A stretch of DNA of 64,000 nt from Hyphomicrobiales bacterium (GCA_016124805.1 WGND01000003.1:520464-584463); one strand, 5' to 3'. Positions 46,671 to 55,117 are shown, numbered from the stretch's first letter. The notes: a model not told the origin generated them from the sequence alone. Translations and numbers: made by a program.

Positions 46671-46919
46671 TTAGCGTTGAGCGTTCCGTCGAGCGCCGCG
46701 ATAGGTTGTAGCAGGCCGTGGTGACCGCTTCTTCTGAGCAGCCTTGACTGCCTTCTGAAGACGCTTCAATCCAGTCGGAGTCATAGCATCGGTCTTTTCA
46801 ACAGATTCCAGTTCCACCTTGATCTCATGATCATTGAACCCGCACTGCGCTAGTAGCTTCGTGATCTTCTCGATTGGTGTCTGCTCAGGCAGCAAGTCGT
46901 TCGTCGGGTATTGCTGCAT
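46671..46919 (-). CDS. Small basic phage protein of unknown function
   Basis: 82 aa. The N-terminal half is acidic and helical (PIEKITKLLAQCGFNDHEIK), while the C-terminus is Lys/Arg-rich (AVKAAQKKRSPRPATTYRGA), suggesting nucleic-acid contact. GGAAAG precedes its ATG. It lies between the ligase and nuclease genes. Confidence 0.65.
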   Translation of the reverse strand: MQQYPTNDLLPEQTPIEKITKLLAQCGFNDHEIKVELESVEKTDAMTPTGLKRLQKAVKAAQKKRSPRPATTYRGARRNAQR

Positions 46920-46921
46920 GG

Positions 46922-48028
46922 TTAAATCTTTCCGTTGGGATGGAAGGCGTAGGCGACACCACCACGCGGCACGCCAGCTGGTGTGTAGCGGAGAAAGCGA
47001 ACGGTCCCAGGCTTGCCAATATACTTTTCCTTCTCTTCGAGAAGCTGCTTGGCAAACGCCTTATTGCCCTTCAACCCCGTTCCGAATTCGTCCCCGTTTG
47101 GTAATTCCCAGAGGATGCGCTTGGCGTGACCGGCCCAGTTGCCGACACCCGCCTGAATGTCACGGACGATAAATTCTTCATCCATGAACTCCTTCCTCTT
47201 CAACAGCGACGACGATCGCTTGTCTTCGTCGTGGGGCTTGTTGAGGCGGATCATCTGGCCTTCATATCCTTCAGCCAACAGCTGTTCGAAGATCGTGTCG
47301 AGCTGCTCCTGATCATGGATTTCGGTCGTCGGGACGATGCGCAGATGTTCGGTGTCATCGTGAATGATGTTGCACAGTACAACCCAACGATCGATGAACA
47401 TCTGGTTCCCTGCACTGGGCAGATCATAGATGTGATACTGGACAACATCACGCGAACGAGTCAGCTCGGCACTGGATGGTGACTCGTTGCGGATGATGGA
47501 AATCAACGTGTTGAAGTCATCCTTATAGTCGTGGTTATAAAGCTCACCGTCGAAGATCGCGGCGGGATGCGACTCGAAGTAGGGTTGAAGTGCTTCGAAG
47601 ATGTGAGGCGCACCAAAGATTGGCTGGCCTTCACGTGAAGACATGCCATGAAGGGAGATCACTGCACGGACACCATCGAGCTTGGGCTGACTGAAGCGCC
47701 GCTGGTCGCCCACCTTCTTGGCGTCATACTTCTTTGCCAGCATCGGTGCGATGAACCGCTTGTTGTCAACATCACACAGCTGTTCGTGATAACGCCGCTT
47801 CAGGCGCTTCGTGTACATGGCCTCGACTTCCAGCTGACACTGTTGTTTGGGTGTGGTTTCGTTTGCGCGACCCACATTTTTAGCCTCACAAACTGTCCAC
47901 TCCGTGGTGACGATCGCACCATCCAACTGACCCGCATGAGTGCGATACTTGTCGCCCTCACTCTCGGCAAACCAAAGGCGAATGGCGTCGCTGCTGTCGC
48001 GCTTGTAGAGTGTTGAATGAATGGTCAT
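46922..48028 (-). CDS. ATP-dependent DNA ligase
   Basis: 368 aa. The adenylation motif is SQPKLDGVRAVISLHG (KxDGxR, Lys nucleophile). Motif III FDGELYNHDY, motif IIIa VQYHIYDLPS, motif IV EGYEGQMIRLN and motif V SSSLLKRKEF follow, then an OB-fold domain. It seals nicks in phage replication. Its ATG overlaps the polymerase stop (ATGA). The N-terminal 90 residues are an extra region not needed for the core. Confidence 0.93.
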   Translation of the reverse strand: MTIHSTLYKRDSSDAIRLWFAESEGDKYRTHAGQLDGAIVTTEWTVCEAKNVGRANETTPKQQCQLEVEAMYTKRLKRRYHEQLCDVDNKRFIAPMLAKKYDAKKVGDQRRFSQPKLDGVRAVISLHGMSSREGQPIFGAPHIFEALQPYFESHPAAIFDGELYNHDYKDDFNTLISIIRNESPSSAELTRSRDVVQYHIYDLPSAGNQMFIDRWVVLCNIIHDDTEHLRIVPTTEIHDQEQLDTIFEQLLAEGYEGQMIRLNKPHDEDKRSSSLLKRKEFMDEEFIVRDIQAGVGNWAGHAKRILWELPNGDEFGTGLKGNKAFAKQLLEEKEKYIGKPGTVRFLRYTPAGVPRGGVAYAFHPNGKI

Positions 48029-50706
48029 GCTGCCACCTTGTACATATGTTGAATTACGAGATCGATTTCATTGTCGTTGAGGACCTGACCATGAGCGGTT
48101 TCCGGCAACCAATCGACGTAGGGTGCTTCGTCCAATTCCACCTGACCCATAGGTGCCTTCTGCTCGTCGAAGGGTTCGAAGGTCTTACCAATGGCGATGG
48201 TGCAATGAAGCGGAAGGTTGTGAATGATATCCTTGTGGTCCGTCATGATTGGACGTGCGATCGCGATGAACTCATGGATCAGGTCATGACGTACACTGAA
48301 GAGTGCTTCATCATGGATGGGAAGCATGAAACGGGCCATTGTTTCATCCCAGCCCAGCTCACGAAGCTTAGCCTGAATGCGAACGATCGAACGCTTCATC
48401 AGGGTCGCACATGAACCTTGAATGAGGGCGTTGATGCCTTGGTTCTTCGCACGGTTCTGCACCTTGCGAATGACCTCCTCACCAAAACGCTTGACGCCTT
48501 CCGAGTAGAACTGGCCGAACTTGTAGCGCATCGTTTCAACCCACTCGAAGGTGGCTTCGTAACGATTGCGACGATGTCCATCCCGCAAAGTCAGGTAGCC
48601 GTTCTGCATCAACTCGCTGATTGTGTTCACGCGCCACTGTTCGGCGACATAGAAGCGGTTGCGATAGCGTTCCGTCGCTTCCCACATCTGATCAGATGAC
48701 CAACCCATGCGCTGGCCAACCGTGGAGAGCGCACCGGAGTACCAGTAGTTGAAGTTTGATCCCTTACCGACCTCGGTGCGCCAATACTTCTGCGCCTTGG
48801 CAGGTTCCATCGCCTCACCCTTGAGGTTCACAAGCCAGCGGGCCTCGATCAATGCTGTGTCGAAGTTGGGCTGCTTCATCTGCTTCCAGATGTCGATCGC
48901 AATACCCAAGACGTCTGCCGCTGCACCACCGTGCAGGTCTTCGTAGGGAAGCTGACCGAAGGCCTTCTTGAATTCAGGGTCACCAGAGAAGTCGCCGATC
49001 TCAACAAGTTCCACACCTGACCAGTCCATCGAGACGATCAGATGGTTATCGTTGTCCGCGAGATAGAAGCCACGGATGTAGGTGCTTTCACCACGCTTGG
49101 CGAGCTGCATCGGATTAGGGAAGCTGGTGGCCATACGACGGGTTGCCAGCTTGGAGGAAAGAACCGGGTACATCTTACCGGTCTCGGGATCAACCAGTTG
49201 GGAGTAAGGCGTCAGGAACAGCTTCATGCGGGTCTCGATGCCTGCCAGCTTCGTGATCCCCGCGAGCAGAGCGGTGGTTCCCGCCAGTCGCTCCGGCGCG
49301 TCATTACTATCCCAATGCTCCGGGTACTTCCCCGAGGCAATCGCCTTATCCACGCGGATTTGCAAGCGACCACGAGCATCTGCATCGGACTGCGTCTTGC
49401 CATCCTCGACGAAGAGCTTCTGGCGAGCGAGATCGTAAATCAACGTCCGCATCACCATGTAATGACCGAGGTTTGGGCCGGTCAGCTTCTTAATGCCCTC
49501 AATATCCTTCACCCAGACATTCGAGACGGCACCCGATACTTGCTTCATCAGTTCATAGTCGTTGTCGTTGTCAGGCGTCTCGGCAAACTTGATCAATCGA
49601 TCACGATAGCTTTGCCAGTTCTTCGCGTACCAAGGATCACGACCGAGCAGGCTTTGATGTGGCTCTAGAGGAAAGGGGAGCAGACGCTTGATCGCGTCCT
49701 TGATTTCACGCACCGCTTCAGCGGCGAGAACACGTTCGCTATCACGGAAGCGCATGATCGCTTCAGCGTTGACACGTAGGCCATTCTTCCAGACGTCCGC
49801 ATAGACGCGGACCATTGGAAGCTCCTGATTGAAATAGGTCTGAACGACATCAGGGTTCGTGTCGAACATGTATTGCATGACGCGGTGATAGAGCGCCACG
49901 CACCAAAAGGCGTCGTCCGCGCCATACTCGACGACTTCATCGCCCGTGAGCTGACCCATGTGAGCCTTGTCACCCAGTGTTGCTGAGAACGTCGCCATAT
50001 CGTAGTTGAACCACGACTTGACCGCTTCCTTGAGACCATATCCATAGGCCATTGACTTCACGTAGCCGTTGTAGCTCCATGCCGCCCGTGACTCTTTGGC
50101 GATGACCTGATTGAAGACTTCAGACTGTTCCGCATCCATCTGCTGGCCACGTTCGAAATGCTCAAACAGCTGACCGGCTCGACGCACCACCTTGGCGATG
50201 TCACCCATCCCAGGCTGCCGGAAGAGATTGATATCGTAGTCGTCGGGGCCATAGGCTGACACACAGAGCTGCAGGGTGCAGATTGCATTTGGCCAGAGCC
50301 CAAACCAATCGAGCGAGTTCTCACACATCACCAACTCAAAGGGCGCGTTGTGGATCACCCAGTGTGCCTCTGGGTCCTTTGCCTGCAACACTTCCAACGC
50401 TTCCAACCACTCAAGCCGGTTCTCGACGTCGGCGTGCGCAAGGTTGAAATAGTATGCAGTGTCGTGCCCATCCGGGTAGATCGAGAACCCGGTGACCGTC
50501 GTGCGGCGTGTATCGAAGACCAGCTTCTTGCCAGTGTTCTTCCGATCAGCGCCGATGTTCATGAACGCATCTAAACCAGCGTGACGCTTGTCATCTTCCG
50601 TTTCAATGTCGAAGCCGACGAGCGGACGACCGTGCATTGCGGTCATGATGGTGTCTTTGATGTCGGCAAAGTTTCGACGATCGACGAGAACGCGCTTGAC
50701 GCTCAT
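48025..50706 (-). CDS. Family A DNA polymerase with 3'-5' exonuclease
   Basis: 893-aa replicative polymerase. The exonuclease domain has VGFDIETED (Exo I), WVIHNAPFELV (Exo II) and YGADDAFWCVALYHR (Exo III). The polymerase domain has motif A VSMDWSGVELVEIGDFSGD, motif B KGSNFNYWYSGALSTVGQRM and motif C IHDEALFSVRHD. Motif B reads YSGA where many PolA enzymes have YG. No 5'-3' nuclease domain is fused; that is supplied by the separate upstream gene with which it overlaps by 4 bp. Confidence 0.95.
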   Translation of the reverse strand: MSVKRVLVDRRNFADIKDTIMTAMHGRPLVGFDIETEDDKRHAGLDAFMNIGADRKNTGKKLVFDTRRTTVTGFSIYPDGHDTAYYFNLAHADVENRLEWLEALEVLQAKDPEAHWVIHNAPFELVMCENSLDWFGLWPNAICTLQLCVSAYGPDDYDINLFRQPGMGDIAKVVRRAGQLFEHFERGQQMDAEQSEVFNQVIAKESRAAWSYNGYVKSMAYGYGLKEAVKSWFNYDMATFSATLGDKAHMGQLTGDEVVEYGADDAFWCVALYHRVMQYMFDTNPDVVQTYFNQELPMVRVYADVWKNGLRVNAEAIMRFRDSERVLAAEAVREIKDAIKRLLPFPLEPHQSLLGRDPWYAKNWQSYRDRLIKFAETPDNDNDYELMKQVSGAVSNVWVKDIEGIKKLTGPNLGHYMVMRTLIYDLARQKLFVEDGKTQSDADARGRLQIRVDKAIASGKYPEHWDSNDAPERLAGTTALLAGITKLAGIETRMKLFLTPYSQLVDPETGKMYPVLSSKLATRRMATSFPNPMQLAKRGESTYIRGFYLADNDNHLIVSMDWSGVELVEIGDFSGDPEFKKAFGQLPYEDLHGGAAADVLGIAIDIWKQMKQPNFDTALIEARWLVNLKGEAMEPAKAQKYWRTEVGKGSNFNYWYSGALSTVGQRMGWSSDQMWEATERYRNRFYVAEQWRVNTISELMQNGYLTLRDGHRRNRYEATFEWVETMRYKFGQFYSEGVKRFGEEVIRKVQNRAKNQGINALIQGSCATLMKRSIVRIQAKLRELGWDETMARFMLPIHDEALFSVRHDLIHEFIAIARPIMTDHKDIIHNLPLHCTIAIGKTFEPFDEQKAPMGQVELDEAPYVDWLPETAHGQVLNDNEIDLVIQHMYKVAA

Positions 50707-51470
50707 AGCATGAACCTTCCGAGAATTGCTTCAGCGGCCTGCACGTTGAGCTGCGCAGGCACCATGTATTTGTGCACGTCGGGCACACGAAACAAAGACG
50801 TCACAAGCCACAGGGCTTCCAGATCAGTGCGGTGTCCGACCATCCACTCAGCGTTGCCGATGGGAACATTAAACAGGCTTGCCACTTCCTTCGGTTTTGT
50901 GAGCGGGAAAGGCTTTTCGAAATACTTCAGGAAAACCGACTTGTTGCAGGCATCAAACCTTTTCTGCCCAAAGTTCGGAATGCCGCTAATGTTGTCGCTC
51001 TGGTCACCCACCAGAGTCTTGTAGAGGTGGACGTCGTCCGGGCGGTCAACACCCGGCACACGATCACGAATGGACTTGATGCGAGGATTGGCAGTGAGTG
51101 CAAATAAGTCACCATCGGTCGACATGATCAAAACGTCTTCCGTTTGGGCAAGGTCGGTGGCGAGGGTGGCGATAACATCGTCACCCTCGTACCCCGGCAC
51201 TTCACAGATCACTGTGTTGCTGTGAAGAAGGACCTTCTTGAGGAGTTCCAAGCTGACATAAAAGGCTTCAGCAGTGGGCTTCCTCTTTTCCTTGTATTGG
51301 GGATAGAATGCCTTGCGACGGGCATTCCCATTGGCACCATCAAAGACCCAGATTGTCTGGTCACTGCTTTCGAGAGTGTCAAAGAAGAGATCACGCACAA
51401 TCGAGCCGTTCACCGTTTCAGTGGCAAGCTTGACATGCACCCAGTTATTACCGTCGATTATGCGGATCAT
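50703..51470 (-). CDS. 5'-3' exonuclease (FEN / PolI N-terminal type)
   Basis: 255 aa. The metal-binding pattern is RIIDGNNWVHVKLA, WVFDGANGNARRKAFYPQYK, EVPGYEGDDVIATLATDLAQ, VLIMSTDGDLFALT and LVGDQSDNISGIPNFGQK. It removes primers and flaps. The start is preceded by a copy of the AATCC-GTGAA-GGAT hairpin and by a longer hairpin at 51508. It heads the exonuclease-polymerase-ligase operon. Confidence 0.93.
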   Translation of the reverse strand: MIRIIDGNNWVHVKLATETVNGSIVRDLFFDTLESSDQTIWVFDGANGNARRKAFYPQYKEKRKPTAEAFYVSLELLKKVLLHSNTVICEVPGYEGDDVIATLATDLAQTEDVLIMSTDGDLFALTANPRIKSIRDRVPGVDRPDDVHLYKTLVGDQSDNISGIPNFGQKRFDACNKSVFLKYFEKPFPLTKPKEVASLFNVPIGNAEWMVGHRTDLEALWLVTSLFRVPDVHKYMVPAQLNVQAAEAILGRFML

Positions 51471-51473
51471 GGG

Positions 51474-51488
51474 TATCCTTCACGGATT
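51474..51488 (-). promoter_or_regulatory. SD-hairpin leader, copy before the 5'-3' exonuclease
   Basis: Minus strand CCAATCCGTGAAGGATA, 3 nt before the ATG. ATCC and GGAT can pair around GTGAA, and GAAGGA is the Shine-Dalgarno. Same element at 54996, 55466, 56918 and 57646. Confidence 0.65.
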
Positions 51489-51507
51489 GGAGGTACTCGT
51501 GGTGGGA

Positions 51508-51545
51508 GGGGGTGACGCGGCTAGTGGAATAGGAGCGTCACCCCC
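51508..51545 (-). other. Long hairpin between the SSB-like and exonuclease genes
   Basis: Perfect 11-bp inverted repeat GGGGGTGACGC / GCGTCACCCCC with a 16-nt loop, 19 bp upstream of the SD-hairpin. No T-run follows, so it may be an RNA processing or stability element rather than an intrinsic terminator. Confidence 0.7.
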
Positions 51546-51552
51546 GGCTTCG

Positions 51553-52281
51553 CTATTCAGCGTCGACAGGCGTTTCGCCAACCAACGTGAACGTGAAGAC
51601 ACCCCAAGTGTTGCCCTTGCCTTCGCGCTTCTTGAAGCCGAGCTTCACGCGGACGCTCGCTTCGTCGAGGCCCGCCTGCTTCACCTTCTTCAGGAAGTTG
51701 ATCCACTCAGTCATGCCCGTTGTGGACATGGAGTAGCCCAGAACATCGTCCGGGGTGGCAAGGATCGTGTCGTCGCCCTTCTTCGGCGACTCGACGGGGT
51801 TGGCGACACGCATCGGGATATCCGCCGACTTGTAGGCACCACGGCAACTGGCATCAGCCGCCATCGCACGATCGATTGCTGCCGCCCAAGAACCCCCCTT
51901 GGCTTCGTGCACGCGATCGTAGGTCTTGAGGTACTGCGCAGGGTTGCCAAACTTCACGGCCATACAATACAGCACGTCCGGGAGGTTGATATCGACCTCG
52001 ACTTCGTCGAGGTTCGGGCTGCCATCAATCTGGATGCCGTGCTCCGACACCTTCAACCACTTCTCGACGTTGAACGAGCCAAGCATGGCGTCGTCCGCAG
52101 TCATGGGCACGCCACCAGCCTGATGCTGGACCATCGTACCACCGGGGTTGTGAGTCTGCACCGCAGGAACACTACCCCCAGTGGCAACACCGTTCGAGGC
52201 AAGACCGTTCGAGGCAAGAGCAGCGGCATTGGCACGAGCAGCGTCCATCGCGGCCAGTACAGGGTTTTTAGCTTCAGTCAT
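51553..52281 (-). CDS. Phage protein, candidate single-stranded DNA-binding protein
   Basis: 242 aa. An Ala/Asn/Gly-rich N-terminal tail (ANAAALASNGLASNGVATGG) precedes a folded domain (VEVDINLPDVLYCMAVKFGN, KTYDRVHEAKGGSWAAAIDR, IPMRVANPVESPKKGDDTIL, LGFKKREGKGNTWGVFTFTL). In phages with this replication set a gene at this position often encodes an SSB-like protein, but I recognise no motif that proves it. Preceded by a 118-bp gap that holds an AATCGATAYC site. Confidence 0.6.
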   Translation of the reverse strand: MTEAKNPVLAAMDAARANAAALASNGLASNGVATGGSVPAVQTHNPGGTMVQHQAGGVPMTADDAMLGSFNVEKWLKVSEHGIQIDGSPNLDEVEVDINLPDVLYCMAVKFGNPAQYLKTYDRVHEAKGGSWAAAIDRAMAADASCRGAYKSADIPMRVANPVESPKKGDDTILATPDDVLGYSMSTTGMTEWINFLKKVKQAGLDEASVRVKLGFKKREGKGNTWGVFTFTLVGETPVDAE

Positions 52282-52376
52282 AGTTTCGGTTTCTTTCTGA
52301 GGTTCAGTTGAAATGCCCCGATATGGGGTCGATGCAATCTACGCGGTGACGATTCGTCCGAGAATGGACAATCGTT

Positions 52377-52393
52377 GCCGATATCGATTGCGA
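52377..52393 (-). promoter_or_regulatory. AATCGATAYC motif upstream of the SSB-like gene
   Basis: GCCGATATCGATTGCG on the plus strand (core 52380-52389), nearly identical to GCCGGTATCGATTGCG at 34832. It lies in the 118-bp gap between the helicase stop and the SSB-like start, where a promoter is expected. Confidence 0.5.
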
Positions 52394-52399
52394 ACCATT

Positions 52400-53851
52400 T
52401 TAGGCGGCCGCTTGACGATTAAGCGCGGCATCCCAAATGGCTTCGATCTCGGCGTTTGCCTCCTCTTCGGCAGCACCGGGAGCGAATAGGTTAATGACTT
52501 GATAGGAAGGATCGATCTTGTTAGCTTCGCGGCTCTTTCGCATGAGCATTGCGAACTTCATCTGATCGATCGAATTAAGGTATTCCAGCACCGTGATCAG
52601 CAACGGTGTGTCACGCTTTCCACGAATGCCTCGGCGATAGGCCTGCACAAATGCAGAGTCCTTGTAGTCAACGGAAGCGAAGATGATGTGATTGAGAAAG
52701 CCCCAGTTAAAGCCGACGCCAGCGGTGTCCGGTGAGGCCACCATGACGTCAATTTTCCCATCCCGGAAGTCTTCCTCCATCTGGGTACGCGCCTTGATTG
52801 GCACGCCACCATGCATGATCCCAACACGTAAGCCACAGGACTTCACCAGTTTGGCGATCCGCTCGATCTCTGGCACCAAGGTGGCGAAGATCGCGAGACG
52901 CTCTCCAGTTCGGATATGATTTTCCAGATGAAGCTTCAGTGCTTCATCCTTACCAGTGACTGTTCCTTCAGGCAGCAAGCCTTCAAAAATTTCCGGGCAG
53001 GCCATGATCTGGAGGCATCGCATCAGGTGAACACCACCTTGCTTCGCCTCCAACCATTCCTCTTCCAGCTCGATGATGCCCTTCTCTTCGAACTCATCGT
53101 AGGCTTCCCGCTGCGCAGGAGACATGTCAACACGTTCGGCAACAATCACCTTCGCTTCGGGACCGTAAACTTCTTCGAACGTGTGCCGGATACCGTGTCG
53201 CCCGAAGATGGCTGCCAACTTTTGATGGTTCTTCCACCCAGTTATCGTGCCGTAAAAATCCATCACTGCGTGCTGCAGCATAAAATCATGATGGTTGAAA
53301 TAATAGCGTGGCTCGATCGCATGAATGGCTGGATAGGCAGTGTCCAGTCGTCCGTCAATCAACGTCCCGGTCATACCAATGAAGTAATCCATGTTACGCA
53401 TGGACTGCCAGAAACCATGCGTGCGTTTTGACTCCACACCCTTGAAACCAAGATGCATTTCATCGCATATGTGATTGCGGACGTATGGGTTGTAGTGCTG
53501 CAGCTGTTGCCAGTCCTCGGCGTATCGGGTGAACCCCATCAGATAGGCAACAGCGGGTTTCTTCATCTGCGCTTCACGCTGTGACTTGGTTCCGTCGATG
53601 ATGACAACATCGTTCGCAGTCAAGTTGGTGAAGCGGAGAATTTCATCATAATTCTTCTTCAGCAGGGACTTCGGCATGGACCATGCCGTACCACAATGAT
53701 CTTCTAGTATGCGCTTCTCAATCTGCACGCATACAGATGGTGTTTTCCCTGTTGAAGGGTCCGACAGGTTCAGACACTTCTCGTTACCGGGAAGATTATA
53801 GAAGGTGAGATCACCAATCTGGTAATCACGCAACATCGGTTTAGCTGTCAT
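52400..53851 (-). CDS. SNF2/superfamily 2 DNA helicase
   Basis: 483 aa. It starts MTAKPMLRDYQIGDLTFYNL, then the P-loop NLSDPSTGKTPSVCVQIEKR, a DExH-like CDEMHLGFKG, motif III GMTGTLIDGR, and helicase-C motifs GIMHGGVPIKARTQMEEDFR, ASPDTAGVGFNWGF and QAYRRGIRGK. Of the SNF2-like type common in phages. It could open origins or move branched DNA; no DnaB-like replicative helicase is found in the element. It overlaps the small gene upstream by 11 bp. Confidence 0.88.
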   Translation of the reverse strand: MTAKPMLRDYQIGDLTFYNLPGNEKCLNLSDPSTGKTPSVCVQIEKRILEDHCGTAWSMPKSLLKKNYDEILRFTNLTANDVVIIDGTKSQREAQMKKPAVAYLMGFTRYAEDWQQLQHYNPYVRNHICDEMHLGFKGVESKRTHGFWQSMRNMDYFIGMTGTLIDGRLDTAYPAIHAIEPRYYFNHHDFMLQHAVMDFYGTITGWKNHQKLAAIFGRHGIRHTFEEVYGPEAKVIVAERVDMSPAQREAYDEFEEKGIIELEEEWLEAKQGGVHLMRCLQIMACPEIFEGLLPEGTVTGKDEALKLHLENHIRTGERLAIFATLVPEIERIAKLVKSCGLRVGIMHGGVPIKARTQMEEDFRDGKIDVMVASPDTAGVGFNWGFLNHIIFASVDYKDSAFVQAYRRGIRGKRDTPLLITVLEYLNSIDQMKFAMLMRKSREANKIDPSYQVINLFAPGAAEEEANAEIEAIWDAALNRQAAA

Positions 53852-54071
53852 TGGCGATCTCACGTAGCTTACGACGCAGAGTCGCACGGGCATTCAAACC
53901 CGCACGCATATCCAACGTAGTATGACCGAAGGAAAGATCGACCTTCGAACCTTTATATTGAAACACAAGGTGTTGATGACGTCGGTTGAGAACGAACTCA
54001 TAGACCTCAATATTCTGTTTCTTCAGCTCACGGATGAGAATTTGTCGAATACCATTTCGTTTTATAGTCAT
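53841..54071 (-). CDS. Small phage protein, HicA-like fold suspected
   Basis: 76 aa: MTIKRNGIRQILIRELKKQN, then HQHLVFQYKGSKVDLSFGHT and DMRAGLNARATLRRKLREIA. The helix, HxxLVF strand, G-x-K and D-x-R-x-x-x-N-x-x-x-x-x-R-R pattern resembles small dsRBD/HicA-like phage proteins. No antitoxin gene is adjacent, so a toxin role is not supported. Its ATG overlaps the methyltransferase-like stop (ATGA). Confidence 0.7.
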   Translation of the reverse strand: MTIKRNGIRQILIRELKKQNIEVYEFVLNRRHQHLVFQYKGSKVDLSFGHTTLDMRAGLNARATLRRKLREIANDS

Positions 54072-54664
54072 GGGTTTGCTGCGAAAAACGCATGGGCAAA
54101 TCCACGCGGTGTCATCGAACGCATTTCCTTCGTGCGATCCGATGATCCACCGTATTTGGACCACATCTTTGATCCGTGGATGCTCTTCCCATCAGGGGCG
54201 AGGAGTGGCTTTTTCTCTGGTTCGTTGAAGTCACCCCAGAGACAAGTGCGCTTGGTATAAGACTCATCAGGGTCATTTACCCAACCAGCGTACTCATAGG
54301 GATTGAAGGTGAAGACTGATTGCCCTAGCCAGTCGCGGAGACGACCAACCGGATTTTCCAAAACCCAGAAGACGGGCTTGTGGACGTGAACGATCCGAAT
54401 ACAGGCATCGACGAGTGCCAAACCATCAAGCAGTTGGGTATTTCCTTCTGCTTCCTTGGCAGCCCAGTGTTTCGCCCCGGCACCGGAGAAGGCCGTGCAG
54501 ACCGGTGCGCAGAGGATACCATGAACAGGTCTCGAGACTTTCTTAAACAGGCGAGCGTCCTGCCCGAGTTTGAGATCAACCTGAATGACCTCATAACCCG
54601 CATCTCGATAAGGCTGTGACCAGTGACCACTGTAATCACAGAGGCTCACAATGAGCTTACTCAT
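54068..54664 (-). CDS. Short DNA cytosine-C5 methyltransferase-like protein
   Basis: 198 aa. It has the SAM-binding start SLCDYSGHWSQPYRDAGYEV, the catalytic-loop equivalent CAPVCTAFSGAGAKH (Cys in place of PPC) and VFWVLENPVGRL (the ENV-type motif). It lacks room for a target-recognition domain; true C5 enzymes are usually 300 residues or more. It may modify phage DNA with another subunit, or be an inactive relative. It starts inside the upstream stop (ATGA). Confidence 0.78.
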   Translation of the reverse strand: MSKLIVSLCDYSGHWSQPYRDAGYEVIQVDLKLGQDARLFKKVSRPVHGILCAPVCTAFSGAGAKHWAAKEAEGNTQLLDGLALVDACIRIVHVHKPVFWVLENPVGRLRDWLGQSVFTFNPYEYAGWVNDPDESYTKRTCLWGDFNEPEKKPLLAPDGKSIHGSKMWSKYGGSSDRTKEMRSMTPRGFAHAFFAANP

Positions 54665-54990
54665 CAATCAGCGGCAGGAACGATCGTGATCAGTCCATCG
54701 GTGTACGTCACATCGACATGTGTACCCTGGGTGCCGAAGTAATCAGCAACCTGTTGGCCGGTAATGTCAATAATAGGTGTGTCACCCTTACCGGACACCT
54801 TACAAGGGCGTGAAGTGATCACGTCGTCGAGATCAAGCTTGATAACACGTAGCTCGATCTTGTCTTCCGCGTACTCTTTGACGAAGAAGGTGCCGGGGGT
54901 GAAACCGTGTGTGGTGAGGCGTGCGCCTTCCAACCAGATGCGTGCGCGTTCGACGCCCTTGGCAATGCCAAGTTTCGATGTGAATTTCAT
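54664..54990 (-). CDS. Phage protein of unknown function
   Basis: 108 aa, MKFTSKLGIAKGVERARIWL, then TTHGFTPGTFFVKEYAEDKI, LRVIKLDLDDVITSRPCKVS, DITGQQVADYFGTQGTHVDV. The beta-rich end (GDTPIIDITGQQV) recalls AbrB-like swapped-hairpin folds, but this is only a resemblance. Its ATG is 5 nt after an SD-hairpin leader, and it is coupled to the methyltransferase-like gene. Confidence 0.7.
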   Translation of the reverse strand: MKFTSKLGIAKGVERARIWLEGARLTTHGFTPGTFFVKEYAEDKIELRVIKLDLDDVITSRPCKVSGKGDTPIIDITGQQVADYFGTQGTHVDVTYTDGLITIVPAAD

Positions 54991-54995
54991 TTGGG

Positions 54996-55010
54996 AATCC
55001 TCTACGGATT
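54996..55010 (-). promoter_or_regulatory. SD-hairpin leader, copy before the 108-aa gene
   Basis: Minus strand CCAATCCGTAGAGGATTCCC, 5 nt before the ATG. AATCC pairs with GGATT; AGAGGA is the Shine-Dalgarno. The TAG inside the loop is also the stop of the 24-codon mini-ORF upstream. Confidence 0.7.
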
Positions 55011-55076
55011 GGAACGAGAATGAATTTGGCTCTGGGGTGCGCCAACACCCCAGAGCCGATCGATGGTGTTCTTCAT
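55002..55076 (-). CDS. 24-codon mini-ORF (possible leader peptide)
   Basis: MKNTIDRLWGVGAPQSQIHS then RSNP and stop. Its ATG at 55076 has AGAGGA upstream at normal spacing. The ORF runs through a 12-bp-stem hairpin and stops inside the SD-hairpin of the next gene. This suggests that its translation could open or close the downstream ribosome site. No protein family; judged by architecture only. Confidence 0.45.
   Translation of the reverse strand: MKNTIDRLWGVGAPQSQIHSRSNP
55028..55057 (-). other. Long hairpin upstream of the 108-aa gene
   Basis: Perfect 12-bp inverted repeat GGCTCTGGGGTG / CACCCCAGAGCC with a 6-nt loop, 17 bp upstream of the SD-hairpin. There is no T-run, so a termination role is doubtful. 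Confidence 0.75.
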
Positions 55077-55117
55077 GGATTTTCCTCTGTGAATGAAGAT
55101 CACCATCGATATTTAGG

